A stretch of DNA of 64,000 bases from Variovorax sp. E3. Lineage in GTDB: Bacteria; Pseudomonadota; Gammaproteobacteria; Burkholderiales; Burkholderiaceae_C. Of this stretch, positions 1 to 8,637 are shown piece by piece. Position 1 is the first letter of the stretch. Each line of letters begins with the position of its first letter. A program made the translations under genes and the position numbers. Under the pieces are notes generated by a model that saw only the letters and a list, made by a program, of their open reading frames with translations, ran no database searches and was not told the origin of the DNA. The stretch covers positions 1-64,000 of the forward strand of contig NZ_MOWM01000010.1 of the NCBI RefSeq assembly GCF_016082275.1, written 5' to 3'.

Positions 1-635
1 CGGGCGGTCGGTACCGGCGATCACAGCGGGCGGCGGTGTCTGCGGGCCGGGGCGCATCGACTGCTGCGCCATCAGGTCGCCCAGCGGGTCGCCGGCCGGC
101 GCGGTCGGGGCCGAGGGCTCGATGCCGGCCACGGCCGAGCCGTTGTTCGGTGTGCCGCGCGGTGCGTCGCGCAGCCGCTCGGCAATCAGCGCTTCCATCG
201 GGTCGACGGCCTGCTCGGGGTACAGGTCGAGCACCAGCCGGTGCTTGTACGCGGCCACGGGCGCGAGCGAGAACACCTGCGGCACCACGCCTGCTTCAGG
301 TCGAACACGATGCGCACCACCTTCGGCGCGTTCTGCCCCACGCGCAGGCCGTTGATGTACGGGTCGCCGGGCTTGATCTTGCCGACCAGCTCGCGCAGCT
401 CGGGGTTGAGGTCGATGCCCTCGATGTCCACCGCCAGGCGCGGCGGGCTGCCCACCACGAGTTGCTGCGAATTGAGGCGCGCGTCGGACTCGATGGTCAC
501 GCGCGTGTAGTCGGCGGCGGGCCACACGCGCACGGCGAGGATGGTGGCGCCGCGCGCGATCTGGTGCACGCCGAGCATCAGCGCGATGCTGCCGCCCTGC
601 AGCAGCACGCGCCGTTTCAGGCCGACCGCCTTCAT
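1..635 (-). CDS. amiC: N-acetylmuramoyl-L-alanine amidase, N-terminal part (cut by window edge, frameshifted)
   Basis: Periplasmic cell-wall amidase that would cleave the amide bond between N-acetylmuramic acid and the stem peptide during cell separation. Only the N-terminus lies in the window. A hydrophobic export signal with a KRR start (residues 5-30) is followed by an AMIN domain (VRVWPAADYTRVTIES, then RLAVDIEGIDLN and NGLRVGQ), the septum-targeting module of AmiC-type enzymes. Reading breaks after FDLKQA near position 288-291. One added base restores a continuous AMIN domain and a Pro/Ala-rich linker that runs off the left edge, so the catalytic domain is outside. The start ATG (633-635) overlaps the tsaE stop by four bases (ATGA), so the two are translationally coupled. 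The tsaE-amiC order is common in proteobacteria. AmiC is inferred from the AMIN domain and context. Confidence 0.85.
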
Positions 636-1138
636 GCGGCGATGCGCGCCAGCAGATCGCTGCCGCGAGGGGTGTTCGCGAGGAGGGTCACGCTGCGTGT
701 GTCGTCAGTCATTGCTTCTATTTTAATAGCGAGGTCGGCAACCGGTGTGCGGCCCGCCGCGTTTTCCGGCCATTCGGCCAGCTTGAGGCCCGGGCCCGCG
801 AAGATGTCGCGGAAACCGGCGTCGTCCCATTCGCGCGGGTCGGCGAAGCGATAGAAGTCGAAATGGAAGATCTGCAGGCCGTCGGGTGCGTCGTGCGGCT
901 CGACCACCGCATAGGTGGGGCTCTTGATCCGCCCGGCGATGCCGAGCGCGCGCAGCAGATGGCGTACGAAAGTCGTCTTGCCGGCACCGAGGTCGCCGTG
1001 CAGCGCGATGAAGGCGTCGCGCAGCGCGGGCGAGGCCGCGAGCGCGCGCGCGAAGGCGTCGGTGTCGTCTTCGCTGCGCCAGCGCAGGGTGCGGGTGCTC
1101 GTTTGCGTTTCTACAATCGGCAAGTGATCGTCAGCCAT
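632..1138 (-). CDS. tsaE: tRNA threonylcarbamoyladenosine biosynthesis ATPase TsaE
   Basis: ATPase of the TsaBDE complex that installs t6A at position 37 of ANN-decoding tRNAs in the cytoplasm. The 168-residue product has the Walker A motif GDLGAGKTTFVRHLL, the family signature SPTYAVVEPH, the HFDFYRFADPREW stretch and the LAEWPENA motif (Walker B region). Length is close to the usual 150-170. I chose the ATG at 1138 because the residues upstream of it (to 1189) are not family-like. That start lies inside the divergently transcribed queG: the two start regions overlap by 15 bases. The stop overlaps the amiC start, forming one minus-strand unit. Confidence 0.93.
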   Translation of the reverse strand: MADDHLPIVETQTSTRTLRWRSEDDTDAFARALAASPALRDAFIALHGDLGAGKTTFVRHLLRALGIAGRIKSPTYAVVEPHDAPDGLQIFHFDFYRFADPREWDDAGFRDIFAGPGLKLAEWPENAAGRTPVADLAIKIEAMTDDTRSVTLLANTPRGSDLLARIAA

Positions 1139-2197
1139 CCACTCGTTGTTCGTATTCAGGCTTTGGCCCGGGAACTCGGATTCTCCCAAATCGGAATCGC
1201 GGGCGTCGATTTATCGAGCGCCGAGGACGGTCTGATGCAATGGCTGGCCCATGGGTTCCATGGCGAGATGCAATACATGGAAACACACGGCACGCGCCGC
1301 GCCCGTCCGGCCGAGCTGGTGCCGGGCACGGTGAGCGTGATCACCGCGCGCATGAACTACCTGCCGCGCGACACCGCGCCCGAATGGCAGGCCGTGGAGT
1401 TCGACCGGCTCGCGCGGCCCGGCGAGGCCATCGTGTCGGTCTATGCGCGGGGGCGCGACTATCACAAGGTGCTGCGCAACCGGCTCGCCAAGCTGGCCGA
1501 GCGCATTGCCGAAGAGGTCGGCCCCTTCGGGCACCGCGCCTTCACCGACTCGGCCCCGGTGCTCGAGGCCGAGCTGGCCTCGCGCAGCGGGCAGGGCTGG
1601 CGCGGCAAGCACACGCTGGTGCTCGACCGCGACGCGGGCTCGATGTTCTTCCTGGGCGAGATCTACGTCGACATGGCGCTGCCGCCGAGCGAGCCCGTCA
1701 CCGCGCACTGCGGCAGCTGCAGCGCGTGCATCGACGTGTGCCCCACGCAGGCCATCATCGCGCCGATGCGGCTCGATGCGCGGCGCTGCATTTCCTACCT
1801 CACCATCGAGCACGGCGGGGCCATTCCGCTGGAGCTGCGCCCGCTGATGGCCAACCGCATCTACGGCTGCGACGACTGCCAGCTGATCTGCCCCTGGAAC
1901 AAGTTCGCGAAGAAGAGCGACTTGCCCGACTTCGACGCGCGCGAAGGGCTCACGGGGCGTTCGCTGGCCGAGCTCTTCGCGTGGAGCGAGGAAGATTTCT
2001 TGCGCCGCACCGAGGGCAGCCCGATCCGCCGCATCGGCCACGAGCGCTGGCTGCGCAACATCGCGGTGGCGCTGGGCAATGCCGTGCGCAAGGGCGAGGG
2101 CGGCGCCAAGGAAGCGCTGGCCACGCGCGCCGGCCACCCGAGCGAACTCGTGCGCGAGCACGTCGCCTGGGGGCTCGCGCAGGAGCCCGTGGCCTAG
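1124..2197 (+). CDS. queG: Epoxyqueuosine reductase QueG
   Basis: Cobalamin- and iron-sulfur-dependent reductase that converts epoxyqueuosine to queuosine in tRNA. The 357-residue product begins at a GTG (VIVSHPLVVRIQALARELGF). Two 4Fe-4S motifs are visible: CGSCSACIDVCPTQA around residue 195 and CDDCQLICPWN around residue 249. A HEAT-like C-terminal segment (ERWLRNIAVALGNA) follows. Upstream in-frame sequence back to 863 is antisense to tsaE and not family-like, so the GTG is preferred. A TACAAT hexamer at 1112-1117 could be a -10 element. The gene is divergent from tsaE with overlapping 5' ends and overlaps the end of the ArsC-like gene by four bases, tail to tail. Confidence 0.94.
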   Translation: MIVSHPLVVRIQALARELGFSQIGIAGVDLSSAEDGLMQWLAHGFHGEMQYMETHGTRRARPAELVPGTVSVITARMNYLPRDTAPEWQAVEFDRLARPGEAIVSVYARGRDYHKVLRNRLAKLAERIAEEVGPFGHRAFTDSAPVLEAELASRSGQGWRGKHTLVLDRDAGSMFFLGEIYVDMALPPSEPVTAHCGSCSACIDVCPTQAIIAPMRLDARRCISYLTIEHGGAIPLELRPLMANRIYGCDDCQLICPWNKFAKKSDLPDFDAREGLTGRSLAELFAWSEEDFLRRTEGSPIRRIGHERWLRNIAVALGNAVRKGEGGAKEALATRAGHPSELVREHVAWGLAQEPVA

Positions 2198-2550
2198 CTT
2201 TTCTTCGCGGGAAGAATCTCTTCCACGCGCTGCCACGGCCGGCACATCAGCGTGCCGCGCGGCGACACCACGATGGGTCGCTGCAGCAGGATCGGGTGCG
2301 AGGCGATGGCCTCGAACAGCTGGTCTTCGCTGAGTTTCTCGTCGGCCAGCTGCAGTTCTTCGTAGGGCGCCTCCTTGGCGCGCAGCAGGTCGCGCGCGCC
2401 CAGGCCCATGGCCTTGGCCAGCTCGCGCAGCTTCTTCTTCGAGGGCGGTGTTTCCAGGTACAGAACGATCTCGGGTTCCACGCCGCTTTCGCGGATCAGC
2501 CCCAGCACGTTGCGCGACGTGCTGCAGTTGGGCTTGTGGTAGATCGTCAT
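2194..2550 (-). CDS. arsC: ArsC-type arsenate reductase (glutaredoxin-dependent)
   Basis: Small thioredoxin-fold reductase that would reduce arsenate to arsenite with glutathione and glutaredoxin. The 118-residue product starts MTIYHKPNCSTSRNVL, with the catalytic Cys in the NCSTSR loop. It continues with EIVLYLETPPSKKKL, LLRAKEAPYEEL and the substrate-loop motif RPIVVSPRGTLMCRP, all typical of plasmid- and E. coli-type ArsC. The ATG at 2550 gives the normal length; an ATG at 2583 is possible. No arsR or arsB is next to it, so it may be a stand-alone arsenate reductase or the related YffB/Spx-type protein; the RP-C motif favours ArsC. Confidence 0.85.
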   Translation of the reverse strand: MTIYHKPNCSTSRNVLGLIRESGVEPEIVLYLETPPSKKKLRELAKAMGLGARDLLRAKEAPYEELQLADEKLSEDQLFEAIASHPILLQRPIVVSPRGTLMCRPWQRVEEILPAKKS

Positions 2551-2614
2551 CGGGTAGTCGGTGGTGGGGGTGCGTGCGGTCATGGCGTCGATTATGAAAA
2601 GAACCGGGGCGCGT

Positions 2615-3304
2615 TCAGGCGCCTTCCCAGCCTGGCGTGAACGCAAAACGCGCGGCCCAGAACTCGGCCAGGCGCGGATCGGCGTCGACGCGCTTGACCA
2701 CCGGCGTCATGCGCGGCGCCTCGCGGTAGAAGCGTGCGCGCTGCGGTGTCCAGCGCGACATCACGGTCACGTAGAGGTCGAGCAGGCTGAGTCGGTCGCC
2801 GAGCAGGTAGGGCGCGGGCTCGTCGATCTGCGTGTCCATCAGATGCCAGCAGTGGGCGATGCGATCTGCCGAGCGCTCCAGCATCGCGGGCTGCGCGGCC
2901 GGGTCGGGCACGAGCCGAGCGGGGTCGTCGCGCACCCACAGCAGCGAATAGATCGCGGCCGGCAGGTAGACCATCCAGCGCAGGTAGCGCGCGCGCAGCG
3001 GACTGTCGGGTGCGGGGCAGAGCCCGGCTTGCGGATAGCGGTCGCCGAGCCAGATCAGGATGGCCGCGCTCTCGGTCATCACTTCGCCCGAGGGCAGCAC
3101 GAGCGCGGGCACCTGGCGCATCGGGTTGATGCCCGCCACGCGATCGCGCTCGGCGTCGCTTTCCCAGGCGGCGATGTCGACCGTGTCGACCTGCGCGCCG
3201 ATCAGCGTCAGCGCGGCATGGATCGGCGTGGCGCCCGAGCCGGGCGCGCCGTAGAGGGTGTAGCGGTCGCTGGAAGCGAATGAGACGGATGATGCAAGGC
3301 TCAT
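2615..3304 (-). CDS. Glutathione S-transferase family protein
   Basis: Cytosolic transferase expected to conjugate or use glutathione. The 229-residue product has an N-terminal thioredoxin-fold half (YTLYGAPGSGATPIHAAL, then the cis-Pro motif QVPALVLPSG and the glutathione gamma-Glu contact ESAAILIWL). A helical C-terminal half contains the N-capping/hydrophobic staple-like segment LLGDRLSLLDLYV. The catalytic position in the first loop is a Ser (GSGATP), as in beta/zeta-like bacterial GSTs. Its stop is about 65 bases downstream of the arsC start region, so both may be co-transcribed, though no functional link is evident. The substrate is unknown. Confidence 0.85.
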   Translation of the reverse strand: MSLASSVSFASSDRYTLYGAPGSGATPIHAALTLIGAQVDTVDIAAWESDAERDRVAGINPMRQVPALVLPSGEVMTESAAILIWLGDRYPQAGLCPAPDSPLRARYLRWMVYLPAAIYSLLWVRDDPARLVPDPAAQPAMLERSADRIAHCWHLMDTQIDEPAPYLLGDRLSLLDLYVTVMSRWTPQRARFYREAPRMTPVVKRVDADPRLAEFWAARFAFTPGWEGA

Positions 3305-3336
3305 CCGCCCAGATTACTGCAGCCTTGCGGCCCTTG

Positions 3337-3849
3337 TCACGCGGCCAGCAGCGCGTCGACCTTGTTCAGCGCCTCGAGCGTCTTGAAGCAGGCCTCGGCC
3401 ACTTCCGTGCCCTTGACCGCGAAGTGGCGGTGGAAGTACTTGCGGTGCTCCACGTGCTCGTGGAAGTGGTGCGGGGTGAGCACGGCCGAGAAGATCGGCA
3501 CGTCGGTCTCCAGCTGCAGCGACATCAGCGTGCTGACCACGGTGTTGGCCACGAACTCGTGGCGGTAGATGCCGCCGTCGACCACCAGCGCGCAGCCGAT
3601 GATGGCCGCGTACTTGCCCGAATTGGCCAGCCGCTTGGCATGCAGCGGGATCTCGAAGGCGCCGGGCACGTCGAAGATGTCGATGAGATCGCGCGCCACG
3701 CCGAGCCGCGCCATCTCTTCGAGAAAGGCGTCGCGGGCCTGGTGGACGATGTCGGAATGCCACTGCGCCTCGACGAATGCGATGCGCGTGCCGCGCGGCG
3801 AATCCGATGCGGCAATGGCGGAGAGGGGAAGGTCGTTGATCTGACTCAT
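3337..3849 (-). CDS. ribH: 6,7-dimethyl-8-ribityllumazine synthase (RibH2-like)
   Basis: Penultimate enzyme of riboflavin synthesis: condenses 5-amino-6-ribitylamino-uracil with 3,4-dihydroxy-2-butanone 4-phosphate. The 170-residue product shows the family features AFVEAQWHSDIV, FDVPGAFEIPLHAKRL, CALVVDGGIYRHEFVANTVV and PIFSAVLTPHHFHEH, with the active-site His in the last motif. The I-Y-R-H sequence and overall form match the decameric RibH2 type rather than the capsid-forming RibH1. The gene stands alone, about 100 bases downstream of an FMN riboswitch on the same strand, so expression should fall when flavin is plentiful. Lone riboswitch-controlled RibH2 genes usually coexist with a second ribH elsewhere in the genome; that copy is not in this window. 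Confidence 0.92.
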   Translation of the reverse strand: MSQINDLPLSAIAASDSPRGTRIAFVEAQWHSDIVHQARDAFLEEMARLGVARDLIDIFDVPGAFEIPLHAKRLANSGKYAAIIGCALVVDGGIYRHEFVANTVVSTLMSLQLETDVPIFSAVLTPHHFHEHVEHRKYFHRHFAVKGTEVAEACFKTLEALNKVDALLAA

Positions 3850-3950
3850 GGTGTGCCTCTTGAAAGCAGGTTTCCTGAATCAGGGCGCACGAAACCACGG
3901 GGCCACTCGCGCGCATGCATGGCAAAGCGCGCGGGTCGACCCGCATTTCG

Positions 3951-4113
3951 CGCTCTCTTTCATCCGGACTGTGACCGTCGGCTTCGGAATCGCACCGAAA
4001 TCTGCTGACCCCGAAGCTCGTTGAAAGCTCCGGGCGCTCGCGGGCTTGTGCGGCCTTTTTCAAGAAGCCGCCATCACCGCCGGTGGGGAATTGCACCCCG
4101 CCCTGAGAACGCT
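3951..4113 (-). promoter_or_regulatory. FMN riboswitch (RFN element)
   Basis: Read on the minus strand, the element begins GCGTTCTCAGGGCGGGGTG near 4113. It continues with AATTCCCCACCGGCGGTGAT, GCCCGCGAGCGCCCGGAGC, GTCAGCAGATTTCGGTG and CGATTCCGAAGCCGACGG, and ends with TCACAGTCCGGATGAAAGAG near 3950. These are the highly conserved blocks of the RFN aptamer in the right order and spacing. It ends about 100 bases before the ribH start and should repress ribH when FMN is bound. The expression platform (terminator or Shine-Dalgarno sequester) is not obvious in the short spacer. Confidence 0.95.
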
Positions 4114-4211
4114 TGTCGTCCGGCGAACCGGACCACGGCGCGATTCTAGAAGCCCCCCGCGCGCGGGGTTGTCGCCCGCGCGCCAGACCTTCCGCCGCGC
4201 GGGGATTTTCT

Positions 4212-6397
4212 TCAGAAGCGATACGTGGCGGCCGCGGTGACGGTACGGCGCTGGCCCAGGAAGCAGTCGCCGCGTGCCAGGCAGGTGGTGAGCTGCACCT
4301 TGTCCGTCAGGTTGGCCACGTTGAGCGACAGGCGCAGCGGGCCGTTGTCCCAGGCGAACATGGCGTCGAACAGCGTGACGGCCGGCACGGGGTTGTTGTC
4401 CATGCCGTCCCACGACTTGCCCAGGTAGCGCACGCCGCCGCCGGCCGAGAAGCCGGGCACGCCGCCGATCGAGAAGCGGTGCATCACCCACGCCGAGGCC
4501 GCGTGCGTGGGCACGCCCGAGATTCGCTTGCCCAGGTCGGCGGCGTTGCTGCGCGACACGCGCGCGTCGGTGTAGGCGTACGAGGCGATCCAGTCCCAGT
4601 CGCGCGCGATGCTGCCCTTGTACTCGAGCTCCAGCCCCTTCACGTGCACTTCGCCCAGCTGCACGCTGTTCAGCGGGTTGGTCGGGTCGGTGGTCTTGCG
4701 GTTGGTGTCGCGCAGGTCGTACACCGCCGCCATGAACGAGGTGCGCTGGCCCTCGGGCTCCCACTTCACGCCGGCCTCCCACTGCTTGCCGCGCTGGGGC
4801 TTGAAGGCCGTGTTGTTCAGGTCGACGCCGCCCAGCGGCAGGAACGACTCGGCATAGCTCAGGTACGGTGCCCAGCCGCCGTCGCCAGGTAGACCAGGCC
4901 GGCGCGCTTGGTGGTGGCCTTGTCGTCGGCGGCCGCGGCGGGGCGGCCCTGGGTGTCGGTGGTGGCCTTGTCGTGGCGCAGGCCCAGCAGGCCGATCCAG
5001 CGGCCGTACTTGACCTGGTCCTGCGCGTAGATGCCGGCCTGCTGCTGCACCACTTCGGGCGAGCGCGTGTAGCTGGTGGGCGGCGTGTAGTTGCCGTACA
5101 CGGGCGCATAGACGTCGAGCGCGCCGGCGCGTCCGCGGCCCGACAGCTTGGAGGTCGTGTTGCGCTGGAAGTCGGCGCCGACCAGCACCGTGTGCTCGAA
5201 GTCGCCGGTCTTGAAGTGGGCCTCGGCCTGGTTGTCGACGAGCAGCATCTTGCCGCCGTTGATGTCGCTGCTCAGGTCGCGTTCGATGGTGCGCTGGTCG
5301 GCGTTGAACACCGGCCGCGCCGGACGGCCCGTGAGCCGGTTCGCGGTGAAGCTGGTGTATGAGGTGTTGTAGACCACCTTGGTCTCGGTCGAGCGCAGGT
5401 TCTGCCGGAAGGTCCAGGTGTCGTTGATGCGGTGGCTGAACAAATAGCCCAGCGAGGTGTTGCGCGAGTCGTAGCGGTCGAAGCCCGGCTCGCCCGTGAA
5501 GGTCGAGGTGGGAATCGGCCCGTAGAGCGAAGGCAGCAGCGTGCCCTGCCACGGGAAGAAGCCGATCAGCGAGCCGCTCTTGTCCTTCTGGTACATGGCC
5601 TGCAGCGTGAGCGAGGTGTCGGCGTTCGGGCGCCACGTGAGCGAGGGCGCGACCAGGATGCGGTCGTCCGGCGCGTGGTCGACCTGCGTGCCGCTGTCGC
5701 GGTTCACCGCCACCAGCCGGTAGAGCCACTTGCCTTCGGTGTCGATCGGGCCGGTGAAGTCGGCCGCCACCTGCTTGCGGGCATTGCTGCCGAACTGCAT
5801 CTGCACTTCGCGCTGGGTCTCGGCCTGCGGCCGCTTCGACACCATGTTCAGCACGCCGCCGATGCCGCCTTGCCCGTAGAGCACCGACGACGGGCCGCGC
5901 AGCAGCTCGACGCGCTCGAGCATGTACGGATCGAGCTTGGTGGAGTTGTAGGTGCCGTAGGTGCGCTGCAGGCCGTCGAGGTACTGCACAGCATCGCCGC
6001 CGCGCACCTTGAACGCGTCGACGCGGCTGTCGAAGTAGCTCGACACCACGCCGGCCGTGTAGCCGGTGGTTTCGCGCAGCGTGAGTGCGCCTTGCGCTTC
6101 CATCTGGTCGCGCGTGATCACCGAGATGGCCTGCGGCGTTTCGATCAGCGGGGTGTCGGTCTTGGTGGCGGAGCCGCCGCGCCTGGCGACGAAGCCGGTC
6201 ACCGGCCCGGTCGATGTCTCGCCCGCGTCGCCCGAGACGGTGACGGTGGGCAGCGCGCGGCGGTGCTCGGCGCTTTCTTCCTTGCCGTCTTCGGCGAAGG
6301 CCGGCGATGCGGCGCCCAGGGCCATGGCGGTGGCCGCGAGCGTGGCGCGGCGGCCGTGCGAAAGGCGCCACTTCGGGCGGCGGGTCTTGAAAGTCAT
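4212..6397 (-). CDS. TonB-dependent siderophore receptor (frameshifted)
   Basis: Outer-membrane importer for a ferric siderophore, energised by TonB. After a signal peptide ending near SPAFA, the TonB-box/plug domain follows (DTPLIETPQAISVITRDQM, then VRGGDAVQYLDGLQ and the motif RVELLRGPSSVLYGQGGIGG), then a beta-barrel ending in the consensus C-terminal aromatic (AATYRF). About 728 residues once joined, the normal size. Reading breaks near 4885: the downstream frame needs one more G in a short G run (CTGG to CTGGG) to give YLGDGGWAPYLSYAESF. The plug resembles ferrichrome/hydroxamate receptors (FhuE/FpvA class). The ATG at 6397 has an AGGAG ribosome site. No FecIR-type sigma/anti-sigma pair or clear Fur box is visible. 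Confidence 0.88.
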
Positions 6398-6651
6398 GTG
6401 CAGCTTCTCCTGTTTCCTGCGTGAAGGGAGTGAGTGGCTGCGGCAGGCGCGGGGGCGTGCCATGGCTTCTCTGGTTCGGTTCGACGAAAGCGGGCGCAAC
6501 CGGCAGCTCGCCAAGGCTGGCGGCCGGTGGTATTCGTTGGTTTTTTGCGCTGTGGGGCAGCCGTTGCGGCTGCGGTCTTCGTTCCTTCGAAGACGGCTGG
6601 CGCGCCCTTGTCGGGCGGCTGGCTGGGCGGCGGATTATAGAAAGAAAGGCG
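6398..6651. other. Intergenic region upstream of the siderophore receptor
   Basis: About 250 bases lie between the receptor start and the end of the YcaQ-like gene. On the minus strand there is a TATAAT hexamer (6634-6639) that could serve as a -10 for a long leader, but no convincing -35. I looked for a Fur-box-like AT palindrome and found none. Nothing else stands out. Confidence 0.4.
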
Positions 6652-7742
6652 TCAGCGTCCCGCGAGGAACTGCGTCATGCGCTGCAGTTCGTCGTCGAGC
6701 GCCGCGCGAAAGGCGGCGCCCGCCGGCTTCTTGCCGGCATAGCCGAAGGCCGGTTGCAACGGCCTTCGGGCGCGGTCACGTTGGCCCAGCCGATCACGCG
6801 GTCGTGTTGCAGCATCGGCAGCGCGTAGTAGCCGAACTGGCGCTTCGGCGCGGGCGTGTAGGCCTCGAACTTGTAGGTCCAGTCCCAGAGCAGCTCGAAG
6901 CGGCGGCGGTCCCACACCACGGGGTCGAAGGGCGCGAGCAGGCGCACCGCGTCGTCGGGCGCGTGGCGGCGCGAGGCCGGGTTTTCGTCGGCGGGCCAGT
7001 ACCACGTGGTGCCGTCGATGCGGCAGCTCGCGAGCTCTTCGCGCGCGATGCGCAGCGCGGCCTGCGTCTGCGGCGACAGGTGCGGCGCGCCGTAGCCGAG
7101 CAGCCGCACGAGGTAGGTCAGGCTGGCGGCCGGCAGCGGCGCGTATTTGCGCACCACCAGCGCGATCAGCGCGGCGGCGCGTTGCGCGCGGCCGGCGGGA
7201 CTGTCGTCGGAGGGCTGGTGCGTCACGGCTTCGTACACGCGCGTGCCGCTGTCGCGCCGCACCACGCGCAGCATGCCGCGGTAGTGCATGCCGTCGAGCA
7301 GGTGCGTGCTCGCGTTGCTCGAGCCGCCCCAGTAGTTCTGGATGCGGCCGTGCGCGAAGTGTTGTTCGACCTGGCGCGGGTGCACGGGGCCGTGCTCCCG
7401 CACATAGGCCAGCACCTCGGCGGCCTTGCGCCGCGTGTCGGCGTCCCAGGCGCTCTTGGCTTCGCGCGGATGCATCAGCGCCAGGTGCTCGCGCGGCAGG
7501 AAGCCGTAGTTGACGAGGCAGTCTTCTTCGACGGCGAGCCGCGTGTAGCGGTTTTCGAGATCGCCCGCGCGGTAGTCCTTCACGCGGTGGCGCAGCGTGA
7601 GGTCTTGCGCGCGCGCCGGGGCTCGGATCGGGTCGGCCTGCACGAAGCCGAGCTGGCGGATCGCGGCCGGCAGCGTCGTCGGCTTGAAGAGGGTGCGCGC
7701 CACGGCGTAGCGGCGCAGGTCGTCGAGGGTCGGGTCAGCCAT
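6652..7742 (-). CDS. YcaQ-like winged-helix DNA glycosylase family protein (frameshifted)
   Basis: Member of the HTH_42 superfamily, whose characterised members (YcaQ/AlkX, AlkZ) are DNA glycosylases that remove alkylated bases and unhook interstrand crosslinks. Near the N-terminus the sequence FVQADPIRAPARAQDL carries Q-x-D, which corresponds to the catalytic QxD motif of YcaQ. The pattern LTLRHRVKDYRAGDLENRY, the NYWGGSSNASTHLLDGMHYRGMLRV winged-helix segment and LLAPFDPVVWDRRRFELLWDW are family-like. Reading breaks near 6760: one base must be added after the EGR codons to give LQPAFGYAGKKPAGAAFRAAL and a stop at 6652. About 363 residues when joined. The ATG at 7742 is divergent from the low-GC gene at 7843. 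Confidence 0.8.
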
Positions 7743-7842
7743 GCGGCGAATTGCAGCACAGGTGGCCTCACCTTGCTGCATCGAGAGCCGTATCGCGACA
7801 CGGCTACTGAGGCCATCCCCGAGTGCCTTAAAGTTTCACCGC

Positions 7843-8583
7843 ATGAATACTCGTTGGATCGAATCCGAGACGGACGTGCTTTTTCGTCTGAGGGACTCCA
7901 AATCGACGTTCGCAAATTTGATTCATTTCGCGGTCGAAGGCGCGTTTCCCGATTCTGAGCACGCGTTGTCGCACGACCTTCTGGTGGCCATCAACGTTCC
8001 TCGCCGACAGTTGGGATTGAGTGCGCATGGAAAACCGGGCGACGTTGATCTTTTGATCGTCCCGATGGCTGATGGACCGATGTGCGAACGGGCCATTGCA
8101 ATCGAAGCGAAGATTGTTCGACCGACTCTTGAGAATCCTTCGAGAAATGCGAACTCCATGGGAGCTTCACAAGTTGTGGGCTTGCTGAACGACGGTTTTC
8201 CGCTGGTCGGCCTTGCCCATATAACCATTCCCACACCGTTGCCGCCAGAGATGCACTGGAGTATTCCCTGGTGGTCCGGAGCGTTGGGTCCTGATCGCAA
8301 ACCGCAGAAAACCGGTAAGACTTTCGCTTTCGATCCGTTCCCATTGCTCAGTGCAGAACGCCAGCAGGGACGAGTGCTCGCGCTCGCGTTGCCGCCGGAA
8401 GTGGGCTACAAGGTGATGGGCATCACCCTGTCGAAAGATCGGCAACGATTTGCGGGCAACACGATGGGCGAAGGTAGGCGAGCTTCGTTCAATCCTTTAG
8501 CCTCAGCGAAACTGATTGAGGGCGTCGCCGACTTGTGCCATCGCCGGTCCGAATTGTTTCAACGTATTCGGTGGCGTTCCTGA
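7843..8583 (+). CDS. Hypothetical protein with a possible PD-(D/E)xK nuclease signature
   Basis: A 246-residue protein I do not recognise. The start MNTRWIESETDVLF at 7843 is preferred over in-frame codons further upstream because the upstream residues look random. The segment GDVDLLIVPMADGP followed by RAIAIEAKIV fits D-(about 17 residues)-E-x-K, the metal-binding arrangement of PD-(D/E)xK nucleases. A later aromatic stretch (EMHWSIPWWSGALGPDRKPQ) and basic patches follow. Base composition is visibly lower in GC and richer in AT codons than every neighbour, which suggests recent acquisition. It sits alone between two unrelated genes, with no partner methylase or defence gene. Nuclease function is an inference from one motif. 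Confidence 0.6.
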   Translation: MNTRWIESETDVLFRLRDSKSTFANLIHFAVEGAFPDSEHALSHDLLVAINVPRRQLGLSAHGKPGDVDLLIVPMADGPMCERAIAIEAKIVRPTLENPSRNANSMGASQVVGLLNDGFPLVGLAHITIPTPLPPEMHWSIPWWSGALGPDRKPQKTGKTFAFDPFPLLSAERQQGRVLALALPPEVGYKVMGITLSKDRQRFAGNTMGEGRRASFNPLASAKLIEGVADLCHRRSELFQRIRWRS

Positions 8584-8637
8584 AGAGTCACTCGAGCTCT
8601 TCGAAGGTGTTCTCATGGAGTTGCACGGTCCAATAGA

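Noticed and set aside
4212-6371. Alternative long frame in the siderophore receptor
   Set aside because: Only its last third is the true protein; the rest is out of frame upstream of the break.
6398-6651. Fur box upstream of the siderophore receptor
   Set aside because: No AT-rich 19-base palindrome resembling the Fur consensus was found.
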